This document shows positions 10,105 through 22,783 of a stretch of DNA of 64,000 nt, piece after piece. Below the pieces are notes generated by a model that was not told the DNA's origin, ran no database searches, and worked only from the letters and a program-made list of their open reading frames with translations. Made by a program: the position numbers and the translations under genes. Position 1 is the first letter of the stretch. Each line of letters begins with the position of its first letter. Origin of the DNA: Poa pratensis (taxonomy: Eukaryota; Streptophyta; Magnoliopsida; Poales; Poaceae); contig CAMZMU010000075.1 of NCBI GenBank assembly GCA_947311845.1, positions 23,411,421 through 23,475,420 on the forward strand, in the 5' to 3' direction.

Positions 10105-13100
10105 TTTTCATACCCTTTAAAATACATGAACATTTGTTTTCAAGTCGTGAACATTTAAAAAAGTATGTGAACATGTTTTAAGACCCATGAACCTTTTTCA
10201 AACAATGTGAACATTTTCCAAAAAATACATGAATTTTTTAAACCCCGTGAACATTTTTTTGAGAATTGTTGAACAATTATTTACTAGATGAACAAAGTTT
10301 GCTTGCATGCGCTCATACTATTGTGTAGGAATATTTTGTTAAAAATACAAGAAAGTCGACTATAAAATAAAGATAACTGAAAAAAATAAATTAAAGAGGA
10401 ATATTTTTGGATAGTTTTATTTGTTAGAAAATTCATATTCCGCCCGCTCCAACCCCTCGAGAGTTTAGAGGGGTGGTTGTTTGGGGTGACAGATTGGTGG
10501 AGGCTGAAGGTGGAGTGTCTGAGGCGTCTTGAAAACAATTGATTTGTTGATGATGACAAATGTGATTAGTGATGGAGGGGGATGAGTGTTATTGAGAAGA
10601 TAACAATGGTGAAACATGAAATCGAGCGAGATGAGCGGTGGTGTATGAGAAGTATTATAAGATGGATGACTTCGTCCCCTAGGACGAATATTGGTGGAAT
10701 TTTGCGACTAAGTAATCTTCTATAGTATAATAATCTATATATTGGCCAATTGTATTCACTCACTTAAGTACCGCTAGACATTTAAAAATGATTTTCGCAA
10801 CTGCCGAAAAAATTAGACACAGTAGAATAACCGAAAAAATCAGCAGGTTGAAGTACTTAAAATATTATGGTGAACAAGAATCAATCAAGCTGTTGTCCTG
10901 TAGGGAAAATATCACAGAATTCTCCTGTCGAGGCAACTGAATTGTAAATTCAAATAGACGTGTAGTTCGGGAAGCTCAGCCAGTCAGCATGTTGATCTTG
11001 CTTGTGCTTCGCCAGTGTCCTTACGACAAGCAATCGCCACAAATAAAATACGCGGTGGTACCTTGTTCCTTGTACGATAGAATCGCTCTAGAACCTTCTT
11101 GCCTGCAGAAACCACACAAGAAGTTACACATCGCAATTCAAGCAACGGCCAGAAATAAAGATTATTATTGTGGTATAATTATTGTGCGCAGTCTTAATCA
11201 CAAGACGTGGGGCTTAAATGGGCTCGCGTGTCTCTTTCTATACGTAAGTCCACGACTGGGACAAGAAACACTAGCGGGAGAGCGACCATGAAAAAGATGC
11301 ATATATATTCTCTGGGAGTGTTCGTGCAGTGCATCTGTTTATATTACTTAACCTGAGCTAGTATCATTGTGCAAAAAGTAAGCTGGTAGTAACCCGTCCA
11401 AATTTTTAGTGAAATTCGTAGAATCTTTTTTTTTAAACGGACAACATTGGCTCATTTTATTTAAAAAGTAGGAGGGAATTGACCGGTTCATTTGCGGGAA
11501 CCGGCCTAAAACCGTTACAAGTGCACCAATGTAGTCATGAAACACCACATTGGGCAGACCCGGCCGACTTGGCTATCCACATGAAACACACACGCCGCCG
11601 CGGAGAAAAACATCATCGAGGTTGTCATCGAGCGTCATTGTCGTCACTCCTCCCGAGCAAGCGATTCCGACTTCACCTTCGACGACCACCGACGAAGCCC
11701 TCACCAAAACCGACGTCGAAACTCATGTCAGCCTATGCCAAACAGTCGACCCAAGATGTCGAGGAGGAGGCAGCTCCGACTTCGACGAAGAGCTTCACCG
11801 GAGAAAGTTGCACACCTTGCACCGACGGAATCCGCATGGCCACTGGAGATGAAGTGGCATCGTTGCCGGCCTGCCGCCCCGTGACACGCAGCTTCAACTT
11901 CACAGCTTCACGGCGGGACGCAACACGAATTGTCGGTGACGAAGGACATGTCACGACTCGGCTCCGCTCACCACTGTCATCGTTTCCACACAACTCGCAA
12001 CGCCACCAAAGCACTCAAGACATTAGATACACTAGTCCTTGCTATTCGGATGTATATAGGCACTCAGTTGGCAAAGTCAAAACAACATGTTGGCCTGGAT
12101 ATAGTTGATATTTTTCTGCGAAATGCCATATTGTCCTTTCTTCATAGAAGTAACGTGTAATATTCCATATGCACCAAGCTAAAGGATCACCTGTGCTTAT
12201 CAATGAGGCTCCTGCTCATCAAATTTAGCATTATGTTTTCAGGCTTTAGCAAGTTGAACTGAAAGCAGAGTCGTAAACACAAAGAACAAACCATTCTGTG
12301 GATGAACGGATATACAACATCACTTACTTGCATGACACTCTAGTTACTCTTCGAGATAAACATCCCGTTATTGCTAACACACACAGGGTTGAGAAGAATG
12401 ATTCAAAGTAAAAGGTGAACAGCGATCGTCCTGATTGATCTCCTCCAATTATGGGTGTTTTACCCTCTAGGACACGTAAAGACTTATATATATATCCATG
12501 CGAATGTGGATGGGGAATCGGTGAGCTTGTGTCATCACACAAGAGCATATCTTCCTTTGTGTGGCTGATGACGACTAACCATTCACAATTCATCGATAAA
12601 ACTATATAGAGGAGTGGGATATTAGACAAACACAAGACAAAAAGTAGGGCAACTTGGACATAACCCTCTCTCCCTTCTATCACCGTCTCAGGAATTGCTG
12701 CTGCTGTTGACAAGCATGAAAACCCAGGCCCTATCTCTAAAATAATGCAACTCGTGGCTGGTGTTGTGCGTCGAGTCGTTGGTGGCTTGGTGTCTCGGAA
12801 TCTTGTGTCCTGGGATGATAGGTTGGTTACTAGGGGAATCTGTCTGATTTCTCCTATGTAATAGACGTGGGACTCCGTCCGTTGTTTACTCCCAACGGAA
12901 CCTCCTAGACTCATGGTTTTCTACTTGACTGACCACTCGCCAACACTGATTTTACATGCATGGCGTTGCCGCGTATACTTGTGATTCTTACATGGCTATA
13001 GTATTCCTCGTATCCAAAATGTAAACTTTGTTAGGACAAAACAATCTGCAATGTAGTACTATGGCCATTAGAAGGAACGAAAATATCCCAAAACCTAGGC

Positions 13101-13136
13101 AAAGTAATAGGGATTATTTTAATAGTGAAGACACAA
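10105..13136. other. Intergenic DNA, no recognisable gene
   Basis: 10105-10290 is AT-rich with repeated GTGAACAT-like motifs, continuing the repeat seen left of 2895. Around 11426-11470 a run of eight T followed by AAACGGACAAC looks like the 3' tail of a minus-strand LINE or retroposed copy, and the GC-rich stretch to about 12060 could belong to it. An uninterrupted minus-strand frame of 196 codons (12914-12324) begins with ATG but shows no motif I recognise. I make no gene call here. Confidence 0.3.
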
Positions 13137-13199
13137 TCTCTACTATATTAAAGCAGACTCGTGGTGATGGTGATTGCGGTACGTCGTCCCCCGACCCCG

Positions 13200-15702
13200 T
13201 CTGGTAGCTGCTTTCCTCGTCCGCCCCGCACACTCGTGAGAAAACCGGGAAATCAGCGGCAAAGAAAAAAGATCGTGAGAGGAGACAACCGCTCCACCCA
13301 CTGAACTCCTAATTTGTGCCTGCCTCGCCCACGACCTAGAGAGAACCGCCGCCTAATCTCTTCCTCTGCTGGCACACCATCCTGCAGCCCCACGTAGCGC
13401 CGCCACCGTGCACAGCCTCCCAGCGACACCGCCACCACTCCAATCGTCACTGCCTGACCAAACCGATGCCAACGTGATCGCCGGCCCTGCCTGGCCGCCT
13501 GACTGTACCAACGCCACGGCGGTCGCGCCCGACGTTGTTCTTCGCGACGCCTTACGGTACTAATGCCAACACGGTCACCTTGAACGTTGCTCGCCGCGCG
13601 GCGCCGCTTAATGGAGCTGTGCTCCGCCAAGACCTACGCCGGCGCGGAAGAACCGTCGTCGTACTTCCGCGTACCGCTCAGCGTTCCTTCCGCGTGCGCT
13701 GCTTCCGGGGGTTTCTCTGCGGCCGTCCCTCCTCACGCTGCGACAGAGATAGCGAGACCTTCCTCAACCCTGTCACCATCCTCCTCGGAGCCGGGGTTGC
13801 AGAGGTTGCCGAAACTGGTCGTTCGACGGCAGCTTAGTCGCACACTGCCTGGCCTCCTCGGACTGTAATTGATTATGTTGTTCCTCTCTTCATTCTGACA
13901 GGTAGTATCTGACAATTCACGATGGCTGGCAGCCAGGTGAGGTGAGTTCCCTTGTATTTTCAGTTGCCTTGAACCGACAATTCACGATGGCTGACAGTTC
14001 ACGCATGTTTGCTTAGATTATTTATGTGTATCAATGATGCCATGATACTGTCAGTTATGTCTGTTGCTGTATGCAGCAGGTGAAAGTTTGAAACAGATGT
14101 TTACATGTTCATGTCATTCCATAGTCCATTCTTCTGATTTTAGATGCTTTGCAGAAACATACTAACTATATGAAAGACATGCCGATCCGCGGCCTCTCCG
14201 CGCTCGGCTACTGTTCTAATGAACAATAGCTACAGTGTTGAACAGTACCCCACAACTTTTTTTGCAAAAAGGCCCCTGTGTTCTACGAAAATTTGAAAAC
14301 GGTCCTAATTCTTAGCTGAGGAGGACCTAGCCACAATTTTCGAAAACCCCGAGGACCCCGGTGGAAAAGCGTCCTCACATCCTCCTCCTCTCCTTCCCTC
14401 TCCCGCGCGGCCCCGGCGTCGCCGCCGCCGCCGACGCGCGCCGTCGCCGCTACGCTTCGCCTAACTCAGATCGAAGAACACGACCAGCTTCGCCGCCGCC
14501 TCCTCTCTCTCCTCGCCGGAAATCAGCTGCCCGGAGGCTGCACGCGCGCGGGAATCTTCCTCGCCGTGGTCGCCGTCCGCCGCCACCGTTTCGCTCGCCG
14601 CCGGCGAACCAGGCGACCAAAGGGTCCGACGCGCCGCCCGTTCTGCTCCCATCCACTTCCTCTACCGACTCCGCGCGGTCCCAGCCCCGCGCGTGCTCGC
14701 GTGCTCGACCATGAGCTCGACAGCGCGGCCGCCGCCGGCGGCTGACGCCAGCTACGGACGTCACTGCGGGCCCGCGCTGTCAGCTTTTTTCCCATTTTCA
14801 CAAACGATTTCCCAAATTTTTTTTTAAAAAAAACCCTAACGTGTGGGTCCCTCCTGTCAGAAATTTTACAAATACAAAAAAAAGCTGAAAACTGTAAAAT
14901 TCAACACTTTTAATCCGTGGTTCCGAAAAATGCAAATAATATATCAAAAAAATTCAAATTTAACAAATCTTCAAACTCTTCACACAAAAGTTGCACCAAA
15001 AATACGTTCTACAGAAAACAGTGCAAACAAAATATCAAAAATTTCCAAATTAACAATTTGTCGGGCTTTTCACACAAAAATTGCAGCAAAAATCTATTGT
15101 GCCCATTCCACAATTTAAGAAATTTTTAGATTTAAGAAACTTTCAAATGTTTCACATGAACTAAAAAATGTCCATTTTATTCAAAATTTGTTAAATTAAT
15201 TTCCCAAATAATTTTTCTACTCTGTCGCAAAAAAAAAAAACGTATTTCAATATTTTCAATCACACCGGACACGGTATGTCACCGGGCTAAATTTTCCAAA
15301 AATATTATCCATTGTAAGTAAATTAAATATTAATGGAAACATAGAATTTCAACATTTCCAATTCGCTACATATTTGAAGATACTCCACACGAAAAATTCC
15401 AGTGAATTTCAACATTTCGAATCCCGACGGGTGCGGCGTGTCGCCACGCCATGTTGCCTATCTCTGCTACTACCGAAGCGCACATGCATGCTCTGCCATC
15501 CAGATACATGTGTCTCAAGTATTAATTTGTTCTATAATTAGTTCAGTGCTATCAGTTACTTCCTTCAGATGAATGTTTAGGTTCGAATATGTAGTTCTCT
15601 TTAGAAAAGGTGTATGTCTCCAGTCATTCAGTTTGCATTGATGCCAGCGTAATTTATACAACAGTACAAGATCCAAATTGTACGCTTCCCGACATGGAAA
15701 GT
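13200..15702. other. Helitron left arm with GC-rich captured-looking segments
   Basis: 13250-13900 and 14390-14790 are strongly GC-rich, with open frames on both strands but no domain I recognise. Between and after them the DNA is AT-rich. The motif GACAATTCACGATGGCTG occurs twice (near 13910 and 13976). Short inverted motifs around GAACAATAGC/GAACAGTACC lie near 14216-14250. No complete gene is supported. Confidence 0.35.
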
Positions 15703-17210
15703 TGATACGTTCATTTTGCATCACTATTTTATATCATAATTTACTGCTATTCATCGATATATTTCATATTTAGAAGTGTTACTTATGTTATTTTACCTAT
15801 TTTGCATGTTTGATGAATAATGGAGAATTGGACACCGGAGTCAGGATTCTGCTGGAAAAAGCACCGTCGAGATGCACTATTTCTGAAGATCAATAAATCG
15901 AAGGAGACATATGGAAGTTCCTATTTTACCAGATGATGGAGGAGGCCAAAAGGGGAGGCTGAGAAGGGCCAAGGTGGGCCCTCCTCACCTGCTGGCGCGG
16001 CGGGCCCCCAGCCGCGCCGCAGGTGGTTTGGGGGCCCTGGCCCACCTCAGCCGTTCCCCCTTCGCGTACTTGACCCCCTCGGAACCCTAACACACAGGGG
16101 ACGGCCATCGAAATATTCCGCCGCCTCCACGAGGCGGAAAACACCAGAGAGCGAAAAGCTCCCCTGCAGGAAGAAATCTGCCGGGGGAAATTCCCTCCCG
16201 GAGGGGGAAATCGTCGCCATCATCACCGTCATCGAGCTGGACTTCATCGGGATCATCATCATCATCATCTCCACCGCCAACACCATCATCACCGCCGCTG
16301 CACCCCGTCTCCGCTATAACATCTAGGGCTGAATCTTGTCTATTTCATAGGGGAAACTCTCCCGGTGTTGATTACTCTTGTTATTGATGCTATTGGGTGA
16401 AACCATTGGACTAAGGTTTATGTTCAGATTGTTATTCATCATCATATCACCTCTGATCATGTTCCGTATGATGTCTTGTGAGTAGTTCGTTTAGTTCTTG
16501 AGGACATGGGAGAAGTCTTGATGTTAGTAGTGAACTATGTTGAGTAATATTTAATGGTTTGATGCTTAAGTTGTGGTGTTATTCTTCTAGTGGTGTCATG
16601 TGAACGTCGACTACATGATACTTCACCTTTATGGGCCTAGGGGAATGCATTGTGTATTCGTTTGCCAATTGTGGGGTTGCCGGAGTGACAGAAACCTGAA
16701 CACCCGTTGGTATATCGATGCATGAGGGATAGCAGGATCTCAAAGTTTAAGGCTGTGGTTAGTTTATCTTAATTACTTTCTTGTATTTGCGGATGCTTGC
16801 AAGGGGTATAATCACAAGTATGTATTAGTCCTAGGAAGGGCGGTGCATTAGCATAGGTTCACCCACACAACACTTATCAAAACAATGAAGATTAATCAAC
16901 TATATGAAGCGAAAGCACTTGACAATATTCCCGTGTGTCCTCAAGAACGTTTGGTCATTATAAGTACAACAACCGGCTTGTCCTTTGCTGTAGAAAGGAT
17001 TGGGCCACTCGCTGCAACTATTATTACTGCATTTTATTTACTTGTACTTTATTTATCTGTCATATCAAAAACTCCTAAAAACTTGTCTGAGAGCATTTAC
17101 AGTGAATCCTTCATCAAAACCGCTTGTCAACACCTTCTGCTCCTCGTTGGGTTCGACACTCTTATTTATCGAAAGTACTACGATACACCCCCTATACTTG
17201 TGGGTTATCA
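15703..17210 (+). repeat. Element B 5' LTR
   Basis: The 1508-bp LTR starts TGATACGTTCATTTTGCATC and ends GGGTTATCA. It contains a GC-rich hairpin near 15995-16032 and a short ATC/CAT run near 16250. It is nearly identical to 24601-26104. The PBS TGGCGCCGTTGCCGGGGA follows at 17222-17239. Confidence 0.9.
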
Positions 17211-17221
17211 AGACTATTTTC

Positions 17222-17239
17222 TGGCGCCGTTGCCGGGGA
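17222..17239 (+). other. Element B primer-binding site (tRNA-Asp type)
   Basis: A perfect 18-nt complement of the tRNA-Asp(GUC) 3' end lies 11 bp after the 5' LTR. Confidence 0.85.
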
Positions 17240-17325
17240 GTGTAGCGCTATTGGTAAGTGGAATTGGTAAGGGAAACATTTATTGTACGTGCTGTTTTTA
17301 TTTTTGCCTGCTGCTATATCTCATT

Positions 17326-18479
17326 ATGGAGGGGTCTTCTCTTGAATTCCTATTTGGGAAAACAACTACCACTGCTAAGGTAGTAGAGGAGGCGCAGATG
17401 AGCAGGTAATACCGTTCAAAATTCCTATGAAAATTGTTGAACGTGTCACAAATAACCGCTATGCAGGAGATGGAACTGTCCATCCTGGAGATCATTTGTT
17501 ATTTCTGCATGAATTGTGCGAGTTATTTAAGTGTGCAGGTATCTCGATGGGAGAAGTTAAGAAGAAATTATTCTCTCTATCACTGTCTGGTAAAGCTGCA
17601 CATTGGTATAAACTGCTGAAGAATGGGTATTCTCTTGGATGGGAGGAAATTGTACCTCTCTTTTACTCCAAATTCTATCCTCCAAGTGAGATTCATAAGG
17701 ATCGGAACCTCATATATAACTTCTGGCCCTATGATGGAGAGAGTATCGCTCAAGCGTGGGGGAGATTGAAGGCATTAATGCTCAAATGTCCCATTCATGA
17801 GCTTCCTGGTAATATTGTTATTGATAACTTTTATGCAAGACTCTCCTTTCAAGATAAAACTCTATTGGATACCACTTGTGCTGGATCGTTCACTCGTAAT
17901 AAAGAAGAGTTTAAGTGGGACCTTCTTGATCGGATTCAGGAGAACACTGAAGGATGGGAGAATGACAAAGGTAGGGAGTCAGGTATAAGCTATGACTTTG
18001 AGTGTGTTAAAAATTTATGGATACTGATGATTATCGCAAAATTAGCACTACTTATGGTCTTGACTCTCAAATTGTTGCAAACTTTTATAAAGCCTTTGCT
18101 TCCTATTTCGGTTTGCCGAAGGAGGGTTTTAAAAATTATCATGAACCATATAAAGATGAATCTGTTTCTCATATATCTAAAGGTGTTGAGGTTAATGTTG
18201 TGATCGCATTATTCCAGAACCTTATATTGAAAAAGTTCCTTTTCCTAATAAGATTAAGGAACATACTATCATAACTGGTGTTGTTAGTAAAAGTAATAAG
18301 AAAACTACCAAACCTGATGAGCAAATAACTGTTGAACCTGTTGTAGCATTGGTTAAAGATCTTGTCACTGAAAATTTAGAAGATAGACACATTATCTTTT
18401 GTGAGGATGCTTCTAATATTGTCTCACATCCTAAAAGTTCTAGGAAGTCTAGTGTTCCTGTGCTTTCTGTTGGATAGGT
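17326..18479 (+). pseudogene. Element B gag, several frame breaks
   Basis: The gag starts at ATG 17326 (MEGSSLEFLFGK). The retrotransposon gag domain is clear from 17427 on (NNRYAGDGTVHPGDHLLFLH, SGKAAHWYKLL, LFYSKFYPPSEIHKDRN, AQAWGRLKALMLKCP). Compared with the intact gag of element D (63315 on), the frame is broken near 17395 (stop at 17407). It breaks again near 18010 in an A-run, near 18200, and near 18472 just before the protease. The product would package genomic RNA in virus-like particles. As read, no full-length Gag can be made from this copy. Homopolymer-associated indels make sequencing error a possible alternative. Confidence 0.8.
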
Positions 18480-21400
18480 GATCATTGCTATTATGGTTTA
18501 TGTGATATTGGTGCAAGTTCTAGTGCTATTCCTTATGAGCTTTACAGGGAAATTATGCACGAAATTGCTCCTTGTAAACTTGAAGAGATTGATGTGGTTA
18601 TTCAGCTTGCTAATAGGGAAACTATCTCTCCAATTGGTATCATTAGAGATGTCGAAGTCCTTTGTGGTAAGACTAAATACCCTGCTGATTTTCTTGTACT
18701 TGGGTCGGCTGCCAATGATAGTTGTCCTATTATTTTTGGTAGACCTTTTCTGAATACTTGTGGTGCTGTTATAGACTGTAAGAAAGAGAAAATCTTTACT
18801 AAATTTGCTGGTGAATCTTATGAATTCAATTTCTCTAAATTTGCTAAAGCACCTTATGAAACTGAATTGCCTAGTGAGGATTTTGAAATTGCTCAACTTG
18901 CATCTATTGTTCTTGCTCCTAACAATGCTTTGCAGCAACATATGGAGAATCATGAAAGTGAGAACTTCAGGGAAGAAAGGAATGAGCTTGATGAAGTATT
19001 CCTTCGTCAACCTATGCTCAAACACAATTTACCTGTGGAAGATTTGGGTACCACAATGCCACCCAAGGAGGATCCTGTTTTTGATTTGAAACCTCTGCCT
19101 GATAATCTTAAATATGCTTATATTGATGATAAGAAAATATATCCTGTTATTATCAGCTCTAAACTTTCAGGTACAGAGGAGGAAAGGTTATTGGGAGTGT
19201 TGAGGAAACACCGCGGAGCTATGGGATATACTCTTGATGACCTGAAGGGAATTTCTCCTACTATATGTCAGCACGCCATCAACATGGAACCTGATGCAAA
19301 GCCTGTTGTTGAGCATCAGCGTCGTTTAATACCCAAGATGAAAGAAGTGGTAAGAAATGAGGTATTAAAACTTCTTGAAGCTGGTATTATTTATCCTATT
19401 GCTGATAGTAGATGGGTAAGTCCTGTGCATTGTGTTCCTAAGAAAGGAGGAATTACCGTTGTTCCTAATGAAAATGATGAACTAATTCCTCAAAGAGTAG
19501 TAGTTGGTTATAGGATGTGCATTGATTTTAGAAAGGTTAACAAAGTAACTAAGAAAGATCATTATCCTTTGCCTTTTATTGATCAAATGCTTGAGAGGTT
19601 GTCCAAGAAAACTCACTTTTGTTTCCTTGATGGGTATTCTGGGTTTTCTCAAATTGCTGTGAGAGCGCAAGATCAAGAGAAAACTACTTTTACTTGTCCT
19701 TATGGAACTTATGCTTATAGACGTATGCCTTTTGGTTTATGTAATGCTCCTGCTACTTTTCAAAGATGCATGTCTGCTATTTTTCATGGCTTTTGTGAGG
19801 AAATTGTGGAAGTCTTCATGGACGATTTCTCCGTCTATGGAACTTCCTTTGATAATTGTTTGCACAACCTTGACAAAGTTTTGCAGAGATGTGAAGAAAC
19901 TAGCCTTGTTCTTAATTGGGAGAAATGCCACTTTATGGTTAATGAAGGAATTGTTCTTGGACATAAAATTTCTGAAAGAGGTATTGAAGTTGATCGAGCT
20001 AAAGTGGAGGCAATTGAAAAGATGCCTTGTCCCAAAGATGTTAAAGGTATTCGTAGTATTCTTGGTCATGCTGGTTTTTATAGGAGGTTTATTAAAGATT
20101 TCTCTAAAATTTCCAAGCCTCTTACTAATCTTCTTCAAAAAGATGTACCCTTTGTTTTTGATGATGATTGTAAGGAAGCTTTTGAAACTTTGAAAAAGGC
20201 TTTAATCACCGCTCCTGTAGTTGAACCACCTGATTGGAATTTACCTTTTGAAATTATGTGTGATGCTAGTGATTATGCTGTAGGCGCTGTTCTTGGGCAG
20301 CGAGTAGATAAAAAGTTAAATGTTATTCATTATGCTAGTAAAACTCTTGATTCTGCTCAAAAGAATTATGCCACTACTGAAAAAGAATTTCTAGCTGTAG
20401 TTTTTGCTTGTGACAAATTTCGACCCTACATAGTTGATTCGAAAGTCACTATTCATACTGATCATGCTGCAATTAGATACCTTATGGAAAAGAAAGATGC
20501 TAAGCCAAGGCTTATTAGATGGGTACTTCTTTTGCAAGAATTTGATTTGCATATCATAGATAGAAAAGGTGCTGAAAATCCTGTTGCTGATAATTTGTCT
20601 AGATTGGAAAGCATTCCTTATGATCCTATTCCTGTTAATGATAGCTTTCCAAATGAACAATTGGCTGCAATAAGTGTAAGTTCGCGAGATAGTCCTTGGT
20701 ATGCTGATTATGCTAACTTTATTGTTTCCAAGTACTTGCCTCCAACCTTTTCAGCTCAGCAAAGAAGGAAATTCTTTTATGACTTGCGGCATTACTTTTG
20801 GGATGACCCACACTTATATAAAGAAGGAGTCGATGGTATTATGCGAAGATGTGTTCCTGAATATGAACAACAGGAAATACTGAGGAAATGCCATGGAAGT
20901 GCTTATGGAGGGCATCACGCTGGAGATAGAACTGCGCAGAAAGTTCTACAATCAGGTTTTTATTGGCCTACCCTCTTTAAGGATGCAAGAAAGTTTATTT
21001 TATCTTGTGATGAATGTCAAAGGGTTGGTAATATCTCTAGACGCAATGAAATGCCTATGAGTTATTCTCTTGTTATTGAACCATTTGATTGTTGGGGATT
21101 CGACTTCATGGGTCCTTTTCCTTCTTCACAAGGTAATACTCATATACTTGTTGCTGTTGATTATGTCACTAAATGGGTAGAAGCTATACCTACTAAAAGT
21201 GCTGATGGTGAGACCTCTTTAAAAATGCTTCAAGATGTCATTTTTCCTAGGTTTGGTGTACCTAGATATCTTATGACTGATGGAGGTTCTCATTTTATCC
21301 ATGGTGGTTTTAGAAAGACTCTTGCTAAATATGGTGTTAATCATAGAATTGCTTCAGCCTATCATCCTCAAACTAGTGGACAAGTAGAATTGTCAAATAG

Positions 21401-21644
21401 GGAGATTAAATCTATCTTGCAAAAGACTGTTAATAAATCTAGAAAAAATTGGGCTAGTAAGTTAAATGATGCTTTATGGGCTTATAGAACTGCTTATAAG
21501 AACCCCATGGGCATGTCTCCTTATAAAATGGTTTATGGTAAAGCTTGTCACTTGCCTTTAGAATTAGAACACAAAGCTTATTGGGCAGTGAGAGAACTTA
21601 ATAGAGATTTTAAACTTGCCGGTGAGAAAAGGTTGTTGCATTAA
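18480..21644 (+). CDS. Element B pol: protease-RT-RNase H-integrase
   Basis: The long open frame has its first ATG at 18555; the protease motif CDIGAS lies upstream in the same frame at about 18504. Residues counted from 18555: RT with [11 protein letters not shown] near 318 and catalytic FMDD at 421-424 (F in place of the usual Y, as in Athila elements); RNase H with DASD near 569 and TEKEF near 608; integrase HHCC zinc finger about 786-820; catalytic D850, D909 and E945 with exact DX35E spacing. The frame ends early at 21644 because of a single-base shift near 21637, after which the C-terminus continues in another frame. It should be made as part of a Gag-Pol product, but the upstream frame is broken. 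Order PR-RT-RH-IN is that of Gypsy elements. Confidence 0.93.
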   Translation, partial: DHCYYGLCDIGASSSAIPYELYREIMHEIAPCKLEEIDVVIQLANRETISPIGIIRDVEVLCGKTKYPADFLVLGSAANDSCPIIFGRPFLNTCGAVIDCKKEKIFTKFAGESYEFNFSKFAKAPYETELPSEDFEIAQLASIVLAPNNALQQHMENHESENFREERNELDEVFLRQPMLKHNLPVEDLGTTMPPKEDPVFDLKPLPDNLKYAYIDDKKIYPVIISSKLSGTEEERLLGVLRKHRGAMGYTLDDLKGISPTICQHAINMEPDAKPVVEHQRRLIPKMKEVVRNEVLKLLEAGIIYPIADSRWVSPVHCVPKKGGITVVPNENDELIPQRVVVGYRMCIDFRKVNKVTKKDHYPLPFIDQMLERLSKKTHFCFLDGYSGFSQIAVRAQDQEKTTFTCPYGTYAYRRMPFGLCNAPATFQRCMSAIFHGFCEEIVEVFMDDFSVYGTSFDNCLHNLDKVLQRCEETSLVLNWEKCHFMVNEGIVLGHKISERGIEVDRAKVEAIEKMPCPKDVKGIRSILGHAGFYRRFIKDFSKISKPLTNLLQKDVPFVFDDDCKEAFETLKKALITAPVVEPPDWNLPFEIMCDASDYAVGAVLGQRVDKKLNVIHYASKTLDSAQKNYATTEKEFLAVVFACDKFRPYIVDSKVTIHTDHAAIRYLMEKKDAKPRLIRWVLLLQEFDLHIIDRKGAENPVADNLSRLESIPYDPIPVNDSFPNEQLAAISVSSRDSPWYADYANFIVSKYLPPTFSAQQRRKFFYDLRHYFWDDPHLYKEGVDGIMRRCVPEYEQQEILRKCHGSAYGGHHAGDRTAQKVLQSGFYWPTLFKDARKFILSCDECQRVGNISRRNEMPMSYSLVIEPFDCWGFDFMGPFPSSQGNTHILVAVDYVTKWVEAIPTKSADGETSLKMLQDVIFPRFGVPRYLMTDGGSHFIHGGFRKTLAKYGVNHRIASAYHPQTSGQVELSNREIKSILQKTVNKSRKNWASKLNDALWAYRTAYKNPMGMSPYKMVYGKACHLPLELEHKAYWAVRELNRDFKLAGEKRLLH

Positions 21645-22036
21645 GTTCTTTAGATGAATGGAGAAGTGAGGCTTATGAAAATGCTAGACTCTTTAAAGAA
21701 AAAGTTAAGAGATGGCATGATAGGAGAATTCTTAAAAGAGAATTTAATGTTGGTGAGAAAGTTCTATTGTATAGGTCTCGTCTCAGATTTTTTGCAGGAA
21801 AGTTACTCTCAAAATGGGAAGGACCATTTGTTATTGTGGAGGTGTATCGTTCAGGTGCAATAAAAATTGCTTCATTGAAAGATAACTCTACACAAGTGGT
21901 AAATGGTCAAAGACTCAAGCATTATATTTCTGGAGATTCTATTAATGAAGAGGTTGATACAATTAAAGTGGTGACTCCGGAAACTTTCATTGAAGAACAT
22001 TTTTCTGGGACTGCAGAATTCGATTCGAATAGGTAA
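21638..22036 (+). pseudogene. Element B integrase C-terminus, shifted frame
   Basis: Directly after the pol stop, another frame continues the integrase tail: SLDEWRSEAYENARLFKEK, then the GPY/F-like module KLLSKWEGPFVIVEVY and VNGQRLKHYI, ending at 22036. It is the natural C-terminal part of the upstream ORF, detached by a one-base indel. This domain normally contributes to multimerisation and target binding. Confidence 0.8.
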
Positions 22037-22150
22037 CAGTTTCGGTAAGAAAAGTTTCGCGAATAACTTTCTAGAAGATATTTTCGTCGTTTTTATTAAA
22101 TATGGAAAAATAAGAGACCGAACCGGATGGGAGACGGCACCCGTGGTGCC

Positions 22151-22276
22151 CAAACCATAGGTCGGCGCGGTGGGCCCCCAGCCGCGCCGCCTGGTGGTTT
22201 GAGCACCCCGGAGCTCGTCTCCGATCAGGTTTCCTCCTGTACCTTCCTTATGTTGTAAAACTTTTTGCTATATAAC
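22151..22276 (+). promoter_or_regulatory. Internal GC hairpin plus TATA-like box before accessory ORF
   Basis: CAAACCA at 22151 and TGGTTTG at 22195-22201 enclose complementary GC-rich arms (GGCGCGG/CCGCGCC). A very similar hairpin lies in the LTRs of A, B and C. CTATATAAC follows at 22268-22276, about 95 bp before the accessory ATG. In the LTRs the same hairpin precedes the promoter. An internal promoter is an inference. Confidence 0.4.
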
Positions 22277-22370
22277 TCACCCGAACCCCCGAGGTTCGTA
22301 TCTCGCCTTTTCATCGTGTTTCGTTTCGAGCTGTTTCTGTCCAGATATTGTTTTCAGATTTAGAAGCGCC

Positions 22371-22783
22371 ATGGTCTCAACAACAACAACAAGGGCAAGG
22401 AGCCTTTGGAAGACGAGACTCAAGACCCCAAGCTGAAGGAGGAAGTCAAGAGCAAAGATGAAAGCGTCATGAAGGAAGTAAAGGGGATGCCGTCAACAAA
22501 GGGAGAACAGCCTGCAGTCAGGAAGCCCACCTTTGTGGGATCGGTTAACGCTCAACGTGCTTTTTCTCATAACCTGCAGGGAGCAATACCACCTATTCCG
22601 GACTACAGCTCTTTTCCGGCAGTGACGGAAGTACTTCGAGTTACAGATGAGTTCTGTGATCAATACCGAGCCCTGCGGAGGGAGGTGGAAATACTCCAGG
22701 AAGAGAATATCAGACTCCGCCGAATGCTGGAACGGTTTCTTACTCCAATCCAAGTCATACCGCCACCACCACCGAAGGAGTAA
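22371..22783 (+). CDS. Element B post-pol accessory ORF
   Basis: A short reading frame follows pol by about 330 bp. The ATG at 22371 sits in good context (GCGCCATGG) but is one base out of phase with the downstream frame, which is open from about 22382 to 22783. The protein is lysine/glutamate-rich at the N-terminus (KLKEEVKSKDESVMKEVK). It has a proline patch (IPPIPDYSSFPAVTE), a heptad-like coiled coil (EVEILQEENIRLRRMLERF) and a PPPPPKE tail. It lies where Athila elements often carry an env-like or accessory gene, but I see no signal peptide or membrane segment. Function unknown; the frame break near 22379 may be an artefact. Confidence 0.5.

Noticed and set aside
12324..12914. 196-codon minus-strand frame starting with ATG
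   Set aside because: There is no motif, no promoter or splice context and unremarkable composition. It may be chance and was left as part of an unassigned region.
17222..17239. tRNA-Asp fragment as a tRNA gene
   Set aside because: Only the 18-nt complement of the tRNA 3' end is present, exactly at the PBS position after the LTR.
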